The notes under the pieces are model-generated. The model was not told the DNA's origin. It saw only the letters and a list, made by a program, of their open reading frames with translations, and made no database searches. Below are positions 1 to 8,041 of a DNA stretch of 64,000 nt, piece by piece (position 1 is the first letter of the stretch; the number at the start of each line of letters is the position of its first letter). The stretch spans positions 4,898,001-4,962,000 of the forward strand of contig CP166702.1 in NCBI GenBank assembly GCA_051414805.1, given 5' to 3'. The stretch comes from Xenophilus sp003671765. GTDB lineage: Bacteria; Pseudomonadota; Gammaproteobacteria; Burkholderiales; Burkholderiaceae_C. Position numbers and translations under genes: made by a program.

Positions 1-680
1 GTTTCGCGCTTGAGCACCGGCAGGCAGTAGTAGTGCGGGCGGATGCCGCCGGTGAAGATGGCGTTGCGGTTGTAGAGCAGGTGGTGCGCGGTGATGGTCG
101 CCGCGGTGAAGTCGCCGCCGGCGTCGCGCACGTAGTTCGCGCCCTCCTTCGTCGTCAGGTGCTCGAAGACGATCTTCAGCTCGGGGAAGTCGCGGCGCAG
201 CGGGATCAGCACGCGGTCGATGAAGACGGCCTCGCGGTCGAACAGGTCGACGCTGGGGTCGGTCACCTCGCCGTGCACCAGCAGCAGCAGGCCGTGCTTC
301 TGCATGGCCTCCAGCGTGGCGTAGGTCTTGCGGATGTCGGTCACGCCGGCGTCGCTGTTGGTGGTGGCGCCGGCCGGGTAGAGCTTGAGCGCCTTCACGC
401 CGGCATCGGCGGCCCGCGCGATCTCCTCGGCAGGCAGTTTGTCGGTGAGGTAGAGCGACATCACCGGCTCGAAGCGGGCGTCGCGCGGCATCGCGGCGAG
501 GATGCGCTCGCGGTACTCGGCGGCGAGCTGCGCGGTGGTCACGGGCGGGCGCAGGTTCGGCATGATGAGCGCGCGGCCCATCTGGCGGGCCGTGTGGGGC
601 ACCACGTCGCCCATGGCGGCGCCATCGCGCACATGCAGGTGCCAGTCGTCGGGGCGGGTGATGGTGAGGGTGTCGGTCAT
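1..680 (-). CDS. pyrC: Dihydroorotase PyrC, N-terminal part (runs off the window)
   Basis: Dihydroorotase interconverts N-carbamoyl-aspartate and dihydroorotate in cytosolic de novo pyrimidine synthesis. The frame starts at an ATG whose complement is at 678-680, and about 226 codons are visible before the edge. The metal-binding HxH is at residues 14 and 16 (DWHLHVRDG). A KLYPAG stretch probably holds the metal-bridging lysine. VHGEV, FEHLTT and TAHHLLYNRN follow, in the order of class II (E. coli PyrC-type) enzymes. The C-terminus is outside the window. The phosphoesterase gene lies 122 bases upstream on the same strand, so co-transcription is possible. Confidence 0.93.
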   Translation of the reverse strand, partial: MTDTLTITRPDDWHLHVRDGAAMGDVVPHTARQMGRALIMPNLRPPVTTAQLAAEYRERILAAMPRDARFEPVMSLYLTDKLPAEEIARAADAGVKALKLYPAGATTNSDAGVTDIRKTYATLEAMQKHGLLLLVHGEVTDPSVDLFDREAVFIDRVLIPLRRDFPELKIVFEHLTTKEGANYVRDAGGDFTAATITAHHLLYNRNAIFTGGIRPHYYCLPVLKRE

Positions 681-773
681 GGGGCGGCATTGTCCCATCG
701 GGCTGCCGGGCTGCCCTGGCGACGAACTTTCAAGCCCAAAGTGGCCGCATCGCCCGTGGGACGGGCGCCCACT

Positions 774-799
774 GCTATCGATTCAGTAGCAACCGGCGC
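774..799 (+). repeat. Copy 1 of a GCTM-N9-TAGC motif
   Basis: GCTA, nine bases, TAGC, then AACCGGCGC. It lies between pyrC and the phosphoesterase gene. Four more copies in the same orientation occur in the window. The GCTA/TAGC halves form a short inverted repeat. Function unknown. Confidence 0.6.
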
Positions 800-802
800 A
801 GT

Positions 803-1270
803 TCAGGGCACGAGCGTGTGCAGCGCCGCGCGCACCTGCCCGCCTTCGATCCACAGTTCGCCGACCGAGATCGGCAGCGTGAAGCGCCGCGGCCCGGCGC
901 TGCCGGGGTTGACGAACAGCACGCCGCCGCGCGTCTGCACCAGCGGCCTGTGCGAATGGCCGGTGAGCACGACCTGCACGCTTTCGGCCGCGGGGTCGAT
1001 GGCCAGTTGCGCAAGGTCGTGCAGCAGGTGGATGCGCACGCCCTCGATGGCGAGCGTGTGCTGCTCGGGCAGGCCCTCGGCCCAGGCCCCCTGGTCGTTG
1101 TTGCCGCGCACGGCCGTGACCGGTGCGATGCGGCTCAGCGACTGCAGCACCTGGGGTGCGCAGATGTCGCCCGCATGCAGGATGTGCGCGCAGCCGTCGA
1201 GCCAGGCCATGGCCTCGGGGCGCAGGAGGTTGTGGGTGTCGGCGATGAGGCCGATGCGGATCGCGGGCAT
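803..1270 (-). CDS. YfcE/MJ0936-type metallophosphoesterase
   Basis: A 155-residue calcineurin-like phosphoesterase of the small single-domain YfcE group, probably a soluble metal-dependent phosphodiesterase. The motifs appear in order: DTHN (residues 11-14), GDIC near 34, GNND near 56, GHSH near 104 and NPGS near 122. Together these supply the two-metal centre. The length is normal for the group, so the gene looks intact. The natural substrate of these proteins is not settled and nothing here decides it. It lies upstream of pyrC on the same strand and diverges from the TRAP genes starting at 1462. Confidence 0.85.
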   Translation of the reverse strand: MPAIRIGLIADTHNLLRPEAMAWLDGCAHILHAGDICAPQVLQSLSRIAPVTAVRGNNDQGAWAEGLPEQHTLAIEGVRIHLLHDLAQLAIDPAAESVQVVLTGHSHRPLVQTRGGVLFVNPGSAGPRRFTLPISVGELWIEGGQVRAALHTLVP

Positions 1271-1461
1271 GCATCGACCCTATCGCGGGGGACGCAGGCT
1301 GGCAATCGGCGCCGCCGCCGGCGCGCATCGGCAGCGCTGTCGCGAAGGCGCAGCGGCTAAGGAAAGCCCCCATGCGGCGCAGGGGTGCCGGCCCTTACGA
1401 TCGCGCGTCGATTTTTTCTCAACCGGGCGGTTGGACCTGCTTGCTGCCGCCCTCGCCTCCC

Positions 1462-2022
1462 ATGTCTTCCGCTCCCGAGCCCGGCGCCCAGCTGGACGCC
1501 GCCAGCCCCCTGCCCCCCGACATCGAAGCCGCCGACGAGCCCGTGAAGGTGCCGCTCGCGATCGAGGACTGGGCCACGGTGGTCATCATGGCGCTGCTGG
1601 CCTGCATCACCTTCGCGAACGTGCTGGTGCGCTACTTCACCGATTCGTCCTTCGCGTGGACCGAGGAGTTCTCGGTCTTCCTGATGATCCTGCTGGCGAT
1701 GGTGGCGGGCTCGGCGGCCGTCGCGCGCGACCGCAACATCCGCATCGAGTATTTCTCGGAGGCCGGCTCGATGGCACGGCGCCGGCGCCTGGCACAGTTC
1801 GGCGCGGCGATGGTGGCGGCCCTCTTCTTCCTCATCGCGGGCCTGAGCATCCGCGTGGTGTGGGACGACTACCGCTTCGAGGAGACCTCGCCGGGCATCG
1901 GCGTGCCGCAGTGGTGGTACTCGATCTGGCTGCCGATCGTGTCGACGGCGATCGGGCTGCGGGCCGTGGGGCTGTTCATCCGCCGCGGGCGCAGGGCGGC
2001 CGAAGAGGACCGATCGGCATGA
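1462..2022 (+). CDS. dctQ: TRAP transporter small permease (DctQ)
   Basis: The small membrane subunit of a tripartite (TRAP) symporter; 186 residues from the ATG at 1462. The frame is open further upstream, but those 30 residues are Pro/Arg-rich and unlike the family. After an acidic soluble N-terminus there are four hydrophobic segments, with the family's WTEEFSVFLM motif at the second and RRGRRAAEE at the C-terminal end. Its stop overlaps the dctM start as ATGA, so the two are translationally coupled. With dctM and dctP it forms a complete transporter. The substrate is unknown, and no catabolic gene is adjacent to suggest one. Confidence 0.88.
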   Translation: MSSAPEPGAQLDAASPLPPDIEAADEPVKVPLAIEDWATVVIMALLACITFANVLVRYFTDSSFAWTEEFSVFLMILLAMVAGSAAVARDRNIRIEYFSEAGSMARRRRLAQFGAAMVAALFFLIAGLSIRVVWDDYRFEETSPGIGVPQWWYSIWLPIVSTAIGLRAVGLFIRRGRRAAEEDRSA

Positions 2023-3317
2023 TCGCAACGCTTCTGTTCGTCGCCTTCGTGGTGATGATGCTGATCGGCGTGCCGATCGGCGCCGCGCTGGGCCTGGCCG
2101 GCGCGGCCTGCATCGCGCTGGCCAACGCTGATGCGCAATGGTTCGGCCTGCTGGCCGTGCCGCAGAACTTCTACGCCGGCCTGGGCAAGTACCCGCTGCT
2201 GGCGATCCCGATGTTCGTGCTGGTGGGCTCGATCTTCGACCGCTCGGGCGTGGCGCTGCGGCTGGTGAACTTCGCGATCTCCATCGTCGGCCGCGGCCCG
2301 GGCATGCTGCCGCTGGTGGCGATCGTGGTGGCGATGTTCCTCGGCGGCATCTCGGGTTCAGGGCCTGCCAACGCCGCCGCGGTGGGCGCGGTGATGATCG
2401 CGGCCATGTCGCGCGCCGGCTACCCGGCGGCCTACTCCGCCAGCGTGGTGGGCGCGGCGGCGGCCACCGACATCCTGATACCGCCGTCGGTGGCCTTCAT
2501 CGTGTACTCGGTGCTGGTGCCGGGCGCCTCGGTACCGGCGCTGTTCGCGGCCGGCATGGTGCCGGGCATCCTGGCCGGCCTGGCGCTGATCATTCCGGCG
2601 GTGTGGATGGCGCGCTCGCACAAGATGGGCGCGCTCGAGGCCACACTGCCACGGCCCGCCTTCTGGAAGAGCTTTCGCGAAGCGACCTGGGGCCTGGCGG
2701 CGCCGGTGCTGATCCTCGGCGGCATGCGCGCCGGCTGGTTCACGCCCACCGAGGCCGCGGTGGTGGCGGTGTTCTACGGCCTCTTCGTGGGCATGGTGGT
2801 CTACCGCACGATCAAGGTGCGCGACCTGTTCGTCATCCTGCGCGAGTCGGGCGAGCTGTCGGCAGTCATTCTGCTGGTGGTGTCGCTGGCAGGCATCTTC
2901 GCTTACTCGCTGTCGACGCTGGGCGTGATCGACCCGGTGGCCAAGGCGATCGTGAATTCGGGCCTGGGCGAATACGGCGTGCTGGCCCTGCTGATCGTGC
3001 TGCTCATCACCGTGGGCATGTTCCTGGACGGCGTGTCGATCTTCCTGATCTTCGTGCCGCTGCTGTGGCCCATCGTCCAACACTACAAGTGGGACCCGGT
3101 GTGGTTCGGCGTGATCCTCACGCTCAAGGTCGCGCTGGGCCAGTTCACCCCACCGCTGGCCGTGAACCTCATGGTGTCGTGTCGCATCGCCAACGTGCGC
3201 ATGGAAGAGACCGTGCGCTGGGTCGGCTGGATGCTGTTCGCGATGTTCCTGGTGATGGTCGCCGTGATCATCTGGCCGCAGCTCGCGCTGTGGCTGCCTA
3301 ACAGGCTGGGGTACTGA
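2019..3317 (+). CDS. dctM: TRAP transporter large permease (DctM)
   Basis: The ion-coupled transport subunit of the TRAP system; 432 residues, the usual length. It is hydrophobic throughout, with about 11-12 membrane segments. Family landmarks are the early PLLAIPMFVLVG stretch, GGISGSGPANAAAVG, the ILIPPSVAFIVYSVLVPGAS re-entrant hairpin, GWFTPTEAAVVAVFYG and a late FTPPLAVNLMVSC. The start overlaps the dctQ stop (ATGA). The binding-protein gene follows after a 159-base gap that carries a large inverted repeat. The order Q-M-P differs from the P-Q-M order of the second TRAP locus at 32.9-36 kb. Confidence 0.92.
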   Translation: MIATLLFVAFVVMMLIGVPIGAALGLAGAACIALANADAQWFGLLAVPQNFYAGLGKYPLLAIPMFVLVGSIFDRSGVALRLVNFAISIVGRGPGMLPLVAIVVAMFLGGISGSGPANAAAVGAVMIAAMSRAGYPAAYSASVVGAAAATDILIPPSVAFIVYSVLVPGASVPALFAAGMVPGILAGLALIIPAVWMARSHKMGALEATLPRPAFWKSFREATWGLAAPVLILGGMRAGWFTPTEAAVVAVFYGLFVGMVVYRTIKVRDLFVILRESGELSAVILLVVSLAGIFAYSLSTLGVIDPVAKAIVNSGLGEYGVLALLIVLLITVGMFLDGVSIFLIFVPLLWPIVQHYKWDPVWFGVILTLKVALGQFTPPLAVNLMVSCRIANVRMEETVRWVGWMLFAMFLVMVAVIIWPQLALWLPNRLGY

Positions 3318-3321
3318 AAGG

Positions 3322-3445
3322 CGGACATCCGTACGCGAAGGGCGCAAAGACTTCGCGAAGGACGCGAAAAAGACATTCCATCAATTTTTGGTTTTCCTTT
3401 CGCGCCCTTCGCGTGACCTTCGCGCCCTTCGCGTACGGATGTCCG
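3322..3445. repeat. 24-bp perfect inverted repeat between dctM and dctP
   Basis: The arms 3322-3345 and 3422-3445 are exact reverse complements, separated by 76 bases. The spacer contains short direct repeats built on CGCGAAGG and CGCGCCCTTCGCGT (3401-3414 and 3421-3434). It could fold as a long hairpin in the dctM-dctP mRNA and so separate expression of the abundant binding protein from that of the permeases. Part of the right arm recurs near 37550. Confidence 0.85.
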
Positions 3446-3476
3446 AATTCAAAGGCTTTTACAAGGAGACAGAGAC

Positions 3477-4511
3477 ATGAAATTCCGCCGCACCCTGCTC
3501 GGCCTCGCGCTCGCCGCCACGGCCCTGGGCTTCACGACAGGCGCCATGGCGCAGGCCGCCTACAAGAGCGAGTACAAGATGTCGCTGGTGCTGGGCCCGC
3601 CCACGCCCTGGGGCATGGCCGGGAAGATCTGGGCCGACCTGGTGAAGGAGCGCACCCAGGGCCGCATCAACATCAAGCTGTACCCGGGCGTGTCGCTGAT
3701 CCAGGGCGACCAGACGCGCGAGTTCTCGGCGCTGCGGCAGGGCGTGATCGACATGGCCGTCGGCTCGACCATCAACTGGTCGCCCCAGGTCAAGGAACTG
3801 AATCTGTTCTCCATGCCCTTCCTGATGCCCGACTACGCAGCCATCGACGCGCTGACGCAGGGCGAGGTCGGCAAGGACATCTTCGCGCGCCTGGACAAGG
3901 CCGGCGTGGTGCCGCTGGCCTGGGGCGAGAACGGCTACCGCGAGGTGACCAACTCCAAGCGCCCCATCAAGTCGCCCGAAGACCTCAAGGGCATGAAGCT
4001 GCGCGTGGTGGGCTCGCCCATCTTCTCCGACATGTTCAGCGCCATGGGCGCCAACCCGACGCAGATGAGCTGGGCCGACGCGCAGCCGGCGCTCGCCAGC
4101 GGTGCCGTGGACGGCCAGGAGAACCCGCTCTTCCTCTTCACGGTGCTGAAGATGCACACCGTGGGCCAGAAGTTCGTGACCACCTGGGGCTACGTGGCCG
4201 ACCCGCTGATCTTCGTAGTCAACAAGGAGATCTGGGCCAGCTGGACGCCGGCCGACCAGGCGATCGTTCGCCAGGCCGCCATCGATGCCGGCAAGCAGGA
4301 GATCGCCCTCGCGCGCAAGGGCCTGACCGAGGCCGACAAGCCGCTGCTCAAGGAGATCGCCGGCATGGGCGTCACGGTGACGCAGCTCACCCCCGCCGAG
4401 CGCGAGGCCTTCGTGAAGGTCACCCGCCCCGTCTACGCCAAGTGGAAGGGCACCGTGGGCAACGACCTGGTGACCAAGGCCGAGAAGGCGATCGCTGGAC
4501 GGAAGCAGTAG
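3477..4511 (+). CDS. dctP: TRAP transporter solute-binding protein (DctP)
   Basis: Periplasmic ligand-binding subunit of the first TRAP transporter; 344 residues. A signal peptide covers residues 1-25 (MKFRRTLLGLALAATALGF..AMA, cut before QAAYK). Typical DctP landmarks follow: the ligand-contacting Arg in KGMKLRVVGSP near 180, then ALASGAVDGQENPL near 210. The start is fixed by a good AAGGAG ribosome site about 10 bases upstream. It is the last gene of the set and is followed by a strong terminator. The substrate class cannot be read from the sequence; organic acids are usual for the family. Confidence 0.9.
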   Translation: MKFRRTLLGLALAATALGFTTGAMAQAAYKSEYKMSLVLGPPTPWGMAGKIWADLVKERTQGRINIKLYPGVSLIQGDQTREFSALRQGVIDMAVGSTINWSPQVKELNLFSMPFLMPDYAAIDALTQGEVGKDIFARLDKAGVVPLAWGENGYREVTNSKRPIKSPEDLKGMKLRVVGSPIFSDMFSAMGANPTQMSWADAQPALASGAVDGQENPLFLFTVLKMHTVGQKFVTTWGYVADPLIFVVNKEIWASWTPADQAIVRQAAIDAGKQEIALARKGLTEADKPLLKEIAGMGVTVTQLTPAEREAFVKVTRPVYAKWKGTVGNDLVTKAEKAIAGRKQ

Positions 4512-4523
4512 CGTCCAGGCGCC

Positions 4524-4562
4524 AAAGACAAAAGCCCCGCATCGCGGGGCTTTGTCTTTTTG
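4524..4562. terminator. Symmetric Rho-independent terminator
   Basis: AGCCCCGC (4533-4540), a 3-base loop and GCGGGGCT (4544-4551), flanked by an A-rich left side and a T-rich right side (TTTGTCTTTTT). It should end dctP transcription from the left. The A-rich left flank gives a weaker U tract for transcripts coming from the right. Confidence 0.85.
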
Positions 4563-4599
4563 AAGTTCGCGCGCTCGAAATGCGCGCAGAAGGCGTAGC

Positions 4600-4683
4600 G
4601 AGCGGTCCGAGGTCGGGTCGAGCACCGCAGCCGTACTCTCGTACGGCGAGGAGCGCAGGCCCGAGATCGGTCCGCGCAGTAGC
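4600..4683. repeat. Long imperfect hairpin, family H copy 1
   Basis: The outer arms (about 4601-4617 and 4660-4677) are largely complementary. At the tip, CCGTAC (4631-4636) and GTACGG (4641-4646) enclose TCTC. The right end carries CGCGCAGTAGCC, which also ends the copy near 21506. It fills the space between dctP and the convergent gltL. Confidence 0.7.
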
Positions 4684-4699
4684 CTTATGCGTGCATTTC

Positions 4700-5449
4700 T
4701 CAGTGTTGGAGGATCTTGTTGAGGAAGTCCTTGGTGCGCGGCTGCCGGTTCTCCGGATGCCCGAAGAACTCGTCCTTCGAGCAGTCTTCCAGGATGCGGC
4801 CGCCGACGTCGATGAAGATCACGCGGCTGGCGACCTTGCGCGCAAAACCCATCTCGTGGGTCACGCACATCATGGTCATGCCTTCCTTGGCCAGGCTCAC
4901 CATCACGTCGAGCACCTCGCCGACCATCTCGGGGTCGAGCGCCGAGGTGGGTTCGTCGAAGAGCATCACGATCGGGTCCATCGACAGCGCGCGGGCGATG
5001 GCCACGCGCTGCTGCTGTCCACCCGACAGCTGGCCGGGGAACTTGTCCTTGTGCGCCATCAGGCCCACGCGGTCGAGCATCTTCAGGCCGCGGGTCTTGG
5101 CCTCGTCGAGGCTGCGGCCGAGCACCTTGACCTGCGCGATCGTGAGGTTCTCGGTCACCGACAGGTGCGGGAACAGCTCGAAGTGCTGGAACACCATGCC
5201 GACCTTGGAGCGAAGCTTGGGCAGGTCGGTCTTGGGGTTGTTGACGTGCACGCCGTTGACGGTGATGTCGCCCTTCTGGATCGGCTCCAGCGCGTTCACG
5301 GTCTTGATGAGGGTGGACTTGCCCGAACCAGAGGGGCCACAGACCACGACCACGTCGCCCTTGTCGATGCTGACGTTGCAGTCGTTGAGCACCTGCACGG
5401 GGCCGTACCACTTCGAGACGTTCTTGATTTCGATCATTTTTTCAGCCAT
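4700..5449 (-). CDS. gltL: Glutamate/aspartate ABC transporter ATP-binding protein
   Basis: A cytosolic ATPase of a polar amino-acid importer; 249 residues. Walker A is GPSGSGKS (about 38-45), the signature is LSGGQQQR near 141, Walker B is IVMLFDEPTSALDP, and the switch histidine is in CVTHEMGFA. These match the GltL/GlnQ/HisP group. The start MAEKMIEIKNVSKWYG follows the permease gene by 13 bases. It is the last gene of a gltI-J-K-L series on the minus strand. Because aspA is upstream, aspartate and glutamate are the likely cargo. That cargo is inferred from neighbours; the ATPase alone does not show it. Confidence 0.9.
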   Translation of the reverse strand: MAEKMIEIKNVSKWYGPVQVLNDCNVSIDKGDVVVVCGPSGSGKSTLIKTVNALEPIQKGDITVNGVHVNNPKTDLPKLRSKVGMVFQHFELFPHLSVTENLTIAQVKVLGRSLDEAKTRGLKMLDRVGLMAHKDKFPGQLSGGQQQRVAIARALSMDPIVMLFDEPTSALDPEMVGEVLDVMVSLAKEGMTMMCVTHEMGFARKVASRVIFIDVGGRILEDCSKDEFFGHPENRQPRTKDFLNKILQH

Positions 5450-5462
5450 GGCTTGTTCTCCT

Positions 5463-6131
5463 TCAGCGGATGATGGCGATCTTCTTGTGCAGGCCCTTCA
5501 CGAGGTAGGAGAGCGAATAGCACAGGACGAAGTAGACGACGGCGGCCAGCAGGTAGGCCTCCTCGGGGCGGCCGAAGTTCTTGCCTGCGGTCTCGAAGCC
5601 CTTGAGCAGGTCGTAGGCGCCGATGGCGTAGACCAGGGAGGTGTCCTGGAACAGGATGATGGTCTGCGTCAGCAGCACCGGCAGCATGTTGCGGAAGGCC
5701 TGCGGCAGGATGACCAGCGTCATGTTCTGCTTGTAGGTCATGCCCACCGCCATCCCGGCGAAGACCTGCCCGCGCGGGATCGACTGGATGCCGGCGCGCA
5801 TGATCTCCGAGAAGTACGCCGCCTCGAAGCAGATGAAGGTGATCACCGCCGAGGTCTCGGCGCCGATGGGCCGGCCGATCACGAAGGGCACCAGCAGGAA
5901 GAAGCCCAGGATCACCATGACCAGCGGCACCGAACGCATGCCGTTGACGTACGCGGCGGCCGGGAAGTCCAGCCACTTCTTGCCCGACAGGCGCATCAGC
6001 GCCAGCAGGGTGCCGAAGAAGATGCCGCCCAGGGTGGCCACCACGGTCAGGAACACGCTGAAGTAGAAGCCTTTCAGCACATAGGTGCTGATCAGGCTCC
6101 AGCTGTAGAAGGAGAAGTCGAGATTCATCAT
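5463..6131 (-). CDS. gltK: Glutamate/aspartate ABC transporter permease GltK
   Basis: One of two inner-membrane permeases of the importer; 222 residues with about five membrane helices. The cytoplasmic EAA loop that contacts the ATPase reads EIMRAGIQSIPRGQVFAGMAVGMT in two halves (about 117-140), the form found in HisM/GltK proteins. It begins MMNLDFSFY one base after the gltJ stop, so the two permeases are surely co-translated. Two consecutive ATGs (6131 and 6128) make the exact start uncertain by one residue. gltL follows after 13 bases. Confidence 0.9.
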   Translation of the reverse strand: MMNLDFSFYSWSLISTYVLKGFYFSVFLTVVATLGGIFFGTLLALMRLSGKKWLDFPAAAYVNGMRSVPLVMVILGFFLLVPFVIGRPIGAETSAVITFICFEAAYFSEIMRAGIQSIPRGQVFAGMAVGMTYKQNMTLVILPQAFRNMLPVLLTQTIILFQDTSLVYAIGAYDLLKGFETAGKNFGRPEEAYLLAAVVYFVLCYSLSYLVKGLHKKIAIIR

Positions 6132-6132
6132 G

Positions 6133-6891
6133 TCAGTGGCCTCCCGTCCCGCCGGCCGCGACGAAGCCCGGCACGCGGAGCTTTCGCTCGATGAAGGTCA
6201 TGATGCGGTTGACCAGCATGGCGCTGATGACGTAGAGGACGACGACGCCGACATAGATCGGGATCTGCGCCGAGGTTTCCTCGCCGGCCTGCAGGTAGAA
6301 CTGCGTGAGTTCGGGGATCGACACCGCGAAGGCCACCGACGAGTTCTTGAAGATGTTCATCGACTCGCTGGTCAGCGGCGGCATGATGATGCGGTAGGCC
6401 ATGGGCAGCAGCACATAACGGTAGTACTGCGGCGTCGTGAAGCCCACGGCCATGCCCGCGTAGCGCTGGCCGCGCGGCAGCGCCTGGATGCCCGAGCGCA
6501 ACTGCTCGGCGATCCGCGCGGAGGTGAAGAAGCCCAGCGCGCACACCACCAGCACGAAAGGCGGCAGGTCGCGCATCGGCGGAATCATCTTGGGCAGCAC
6601 GAAGTACCAGATGAACACCTGGACCAGCAGGGGGATGTTGCGGAACAGCTCCACCCAGGCATTGCCGAAACGCACCAGCCACGGGCTGTTCGGCAGCGTG
6701 CGCAGCGTGCCGATGATCGAGCCGACCACCAGCGCCACGAACAGCGCCGTGAGCGCCACGCTCACGGTCCAGCCCCAGGCGTGGAACATCCATTGCAGAT
6801 AGGTCTGGTCGGACCCGCGTGCGAAGCAGCTGGCGACCACTTCATTGGTGAGCGTGTCCTGGCAGAAGACCGACATGTCCAGGTTCAGCAT
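6133..6891 (-). CDS. gltJ: Glutamate/aspartate ABC transporter permease GltJ
   Basis: The second permease; 252 residues, longer than GltK because of a periplasmic N-terminal segment (CQDTLTNEVVASCFARG) before the first helix, as in E. coli GltJ. The EAA loop is EQLRSGIQALPRGQRYAGMA (about 144-163). It sits between gltI and gltK. A hairpin lies in the 98 bases between gltI and gltJ, so permease expression is probably lower than binding-protein expression. The order I-J-K-L is that of E. coli. Confidence 0.9.
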   Translation of the reverse strand: MLNLDMSVFCQDTLTNEVVASCFARGSDQTYLQWMFHAWGWTVSVALTALFVALVVGSIIGTLRTLPNSPWLVRFGNAWVELFRNIPLLVQVFIWYFVLPKMIPPMRDLPPFVLVVCALGFFTSARIAEQLRSGIQALPRGQRYAGMAVGFTTPQYYRYVLLPMAYRIIMPPLTSESMNIFKNSSVAFAVSIPELTQFYLQAGEETSAQIPIYVGVVVLYVISAMLVNRIMTFIERKLRVPGFVAAGGTGGH

Positions 6892-6933
6892 CCATCCTCC
6901 TTCGCGGGTCGGGGCCCGCGCCCGTTCATCGAA

Positions 6934-6966
6934 AAGCCCGCGTCGGCAGGAGCGCCGCGCGGGCTT
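6934..6966 (-). terminator. Intercistronic hairpin between gltI and gltJ
   Basis: AAGCCCGCG (6934-6942) pairs with CGCGGGCTT (6958-6966). On the minus strand it ends in a short run of four T. This would act as a leaky terminator or a 3' stabiliser of the gltI message, giving more binding protein than permease. Confidence 0.7.
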
Positions 6967-6989
6967 GGCTTTTCAGGTCTGACGCCTTC

Positions 6990-7886
6990 TTACTTGGGGG
7001 CGTAGGCTTCCATGGGCTTGTCGTTCGGGTTGGCCCAGGCGGCCTTGGTGCCTTCCGATGCCGGCATGTTCAGGTTAACGTTGTTCGGCGGGATGGGTTG
7101 CGTGAACCACTTGTCGTACAGCTTGGCCAGCGAGCCGTCCTTGATCTGGCGCACGATGCTGTCGTCGATGGCCTTCTTCAGCTTGGCGTCGCCCTTGGGC
7201 AGCATGCAGGCGATGGGCTCGACCGACAGCACTTCGCCGACGATCTTGAAGTCCTTGGGGTTCTTCGACTTGGCGGCGTTGGCGGCCAGGATGGAGCCGT
7301 CCATCACGAAGGCATCGGCGCGGCCCGACTCGAGCAGCAGGAAGCTGTCGGCGTGGTCCTTGCCCATGACTTCCTTGAAGTCGACGTTCTCGGCGCGCTT
7401 GTTCTTGCGCAGGGTCTGGACCGAGGTGGTGCCGGTGGTGGTGGCGACCGTCTTGCCCTTCAGGTCGGCGATGCCGTTGATGCCGGAGTTGGCCTTGGTG
7501 AGGATGCGCACTTCTTCCACGTAGGTGGTGTAGGCGAAGTCGACGTCCTTCTGGCGGGCCGTGTTGTTGGTGGTGGAGCCGCACTCGAAGTCGATGGTGC
7601 CGTTCTGCACCAGGGGCACGCGGTTCTGCGAGGTGATCACCTGGTAGTTGATGGTCAGCGGCTTGCCGAGCTCCTTGCCCAGGTCCTTGATGATGTTCTC
7701 GGCCATTTCGGTGTGGAAGCCGACGTACTTGCCACCGCCCAGCGTAAAGGCCAGGCCCGACGAATCACGCACGCCGAGGTTGACCGCGCCGCGCTCCTTG
7801 ATCTTGGCCAGCGTGTCGGTGGCCTGCGCGAACGCGCCGGTGGCCACGAACGCGGTCACTGCGAGCGCGAGCAATTGCTTTTTCAT
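6990..7886 (-). CDS. gltI: Glutamate/aspartate ABC transporter substrate-binding protein
   Basis: Periplasmic binding protein of the importer; 298 residues. I chose the ATG at 7886 (MKKQLLALAVTAF) over an upstream ATG because it has AAGGAG at good spacing and starts a classic 20-residue signal peptide ending AFA. The mature part has the GltI pattern: LGVRDSSGLAFTLGG, GFHTEMAENI, VPLVQNGTIDFECGSTTNN, VATTTGTTSVQTLR and a C-terminal YDKWFTQPIPP. A 155-base gap separates it from the aspA stop upstream, enough for its own promoter. Confidence 0.92.
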   Translation of the reverse strand: MKKQLLALAVTAFVATGAFAQATDTLAKIKERGAVNLGVRDSSGLAFTLGGGKYVGFHTEMAENIIKDLGKELGKPLTINYQVITSQNRVPLVQNGTIDFECGSTTNNTARQKDVDFAYTTYVEEVRILTKANSGINGIADLKGKTVATTTGTTSVQTLRKNKRAENVDFKEVMGKDHADSFLLLESGRADAFVMDGSILAANAAKSKNPKDFKIVGEVLSVEPIACMLPKGDAKLKKAIDDSIVRQIKDGSLAKLYDKWFTQPIPPNNVNLNMPASEGTKAAWANPNDKPMEAYAPK

Positions 7887-7963
7887 GAAGAGACTCCTTG
7901 GGAAATGGACAGGAAGAAACAAGGTGAAATTCTAGACACACACTTTTGTTGGGCGCATCGGTA

Positions 7964-7998
7964 CCCACCCCGGTGCACGGCGCACTGAATGGGGTGGG
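7964..7998 (-). terminator. Stem-loop downstream of aspA
   Basis: CCCACCCC (7964-7971) and GGGGTGGG (7991-7998) form an 8-bp GC stem with a 19-base loop in the gap between the aspA stop and the gltI start. There is no clear T run, so it may be a 3' stabiliser or a leader structure of gltI rather than a terminator. Confidence 0.45.
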
Positions 7999-8041
7999 CC
8001 GTGGCGGGGTCGAGCGCCCGTCTGGTGCGTGGGTTCCGTCA

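Noticed and set aside
33..2018. A long plus-strand open frame leading into dctM
   Set aside because: It is antisense to pyrC and the phosphoesterase gene and out of frame with dctQ; its product is low-complexity Gly/Arg/Val-rich sequence typical of high-GC shadow frames.
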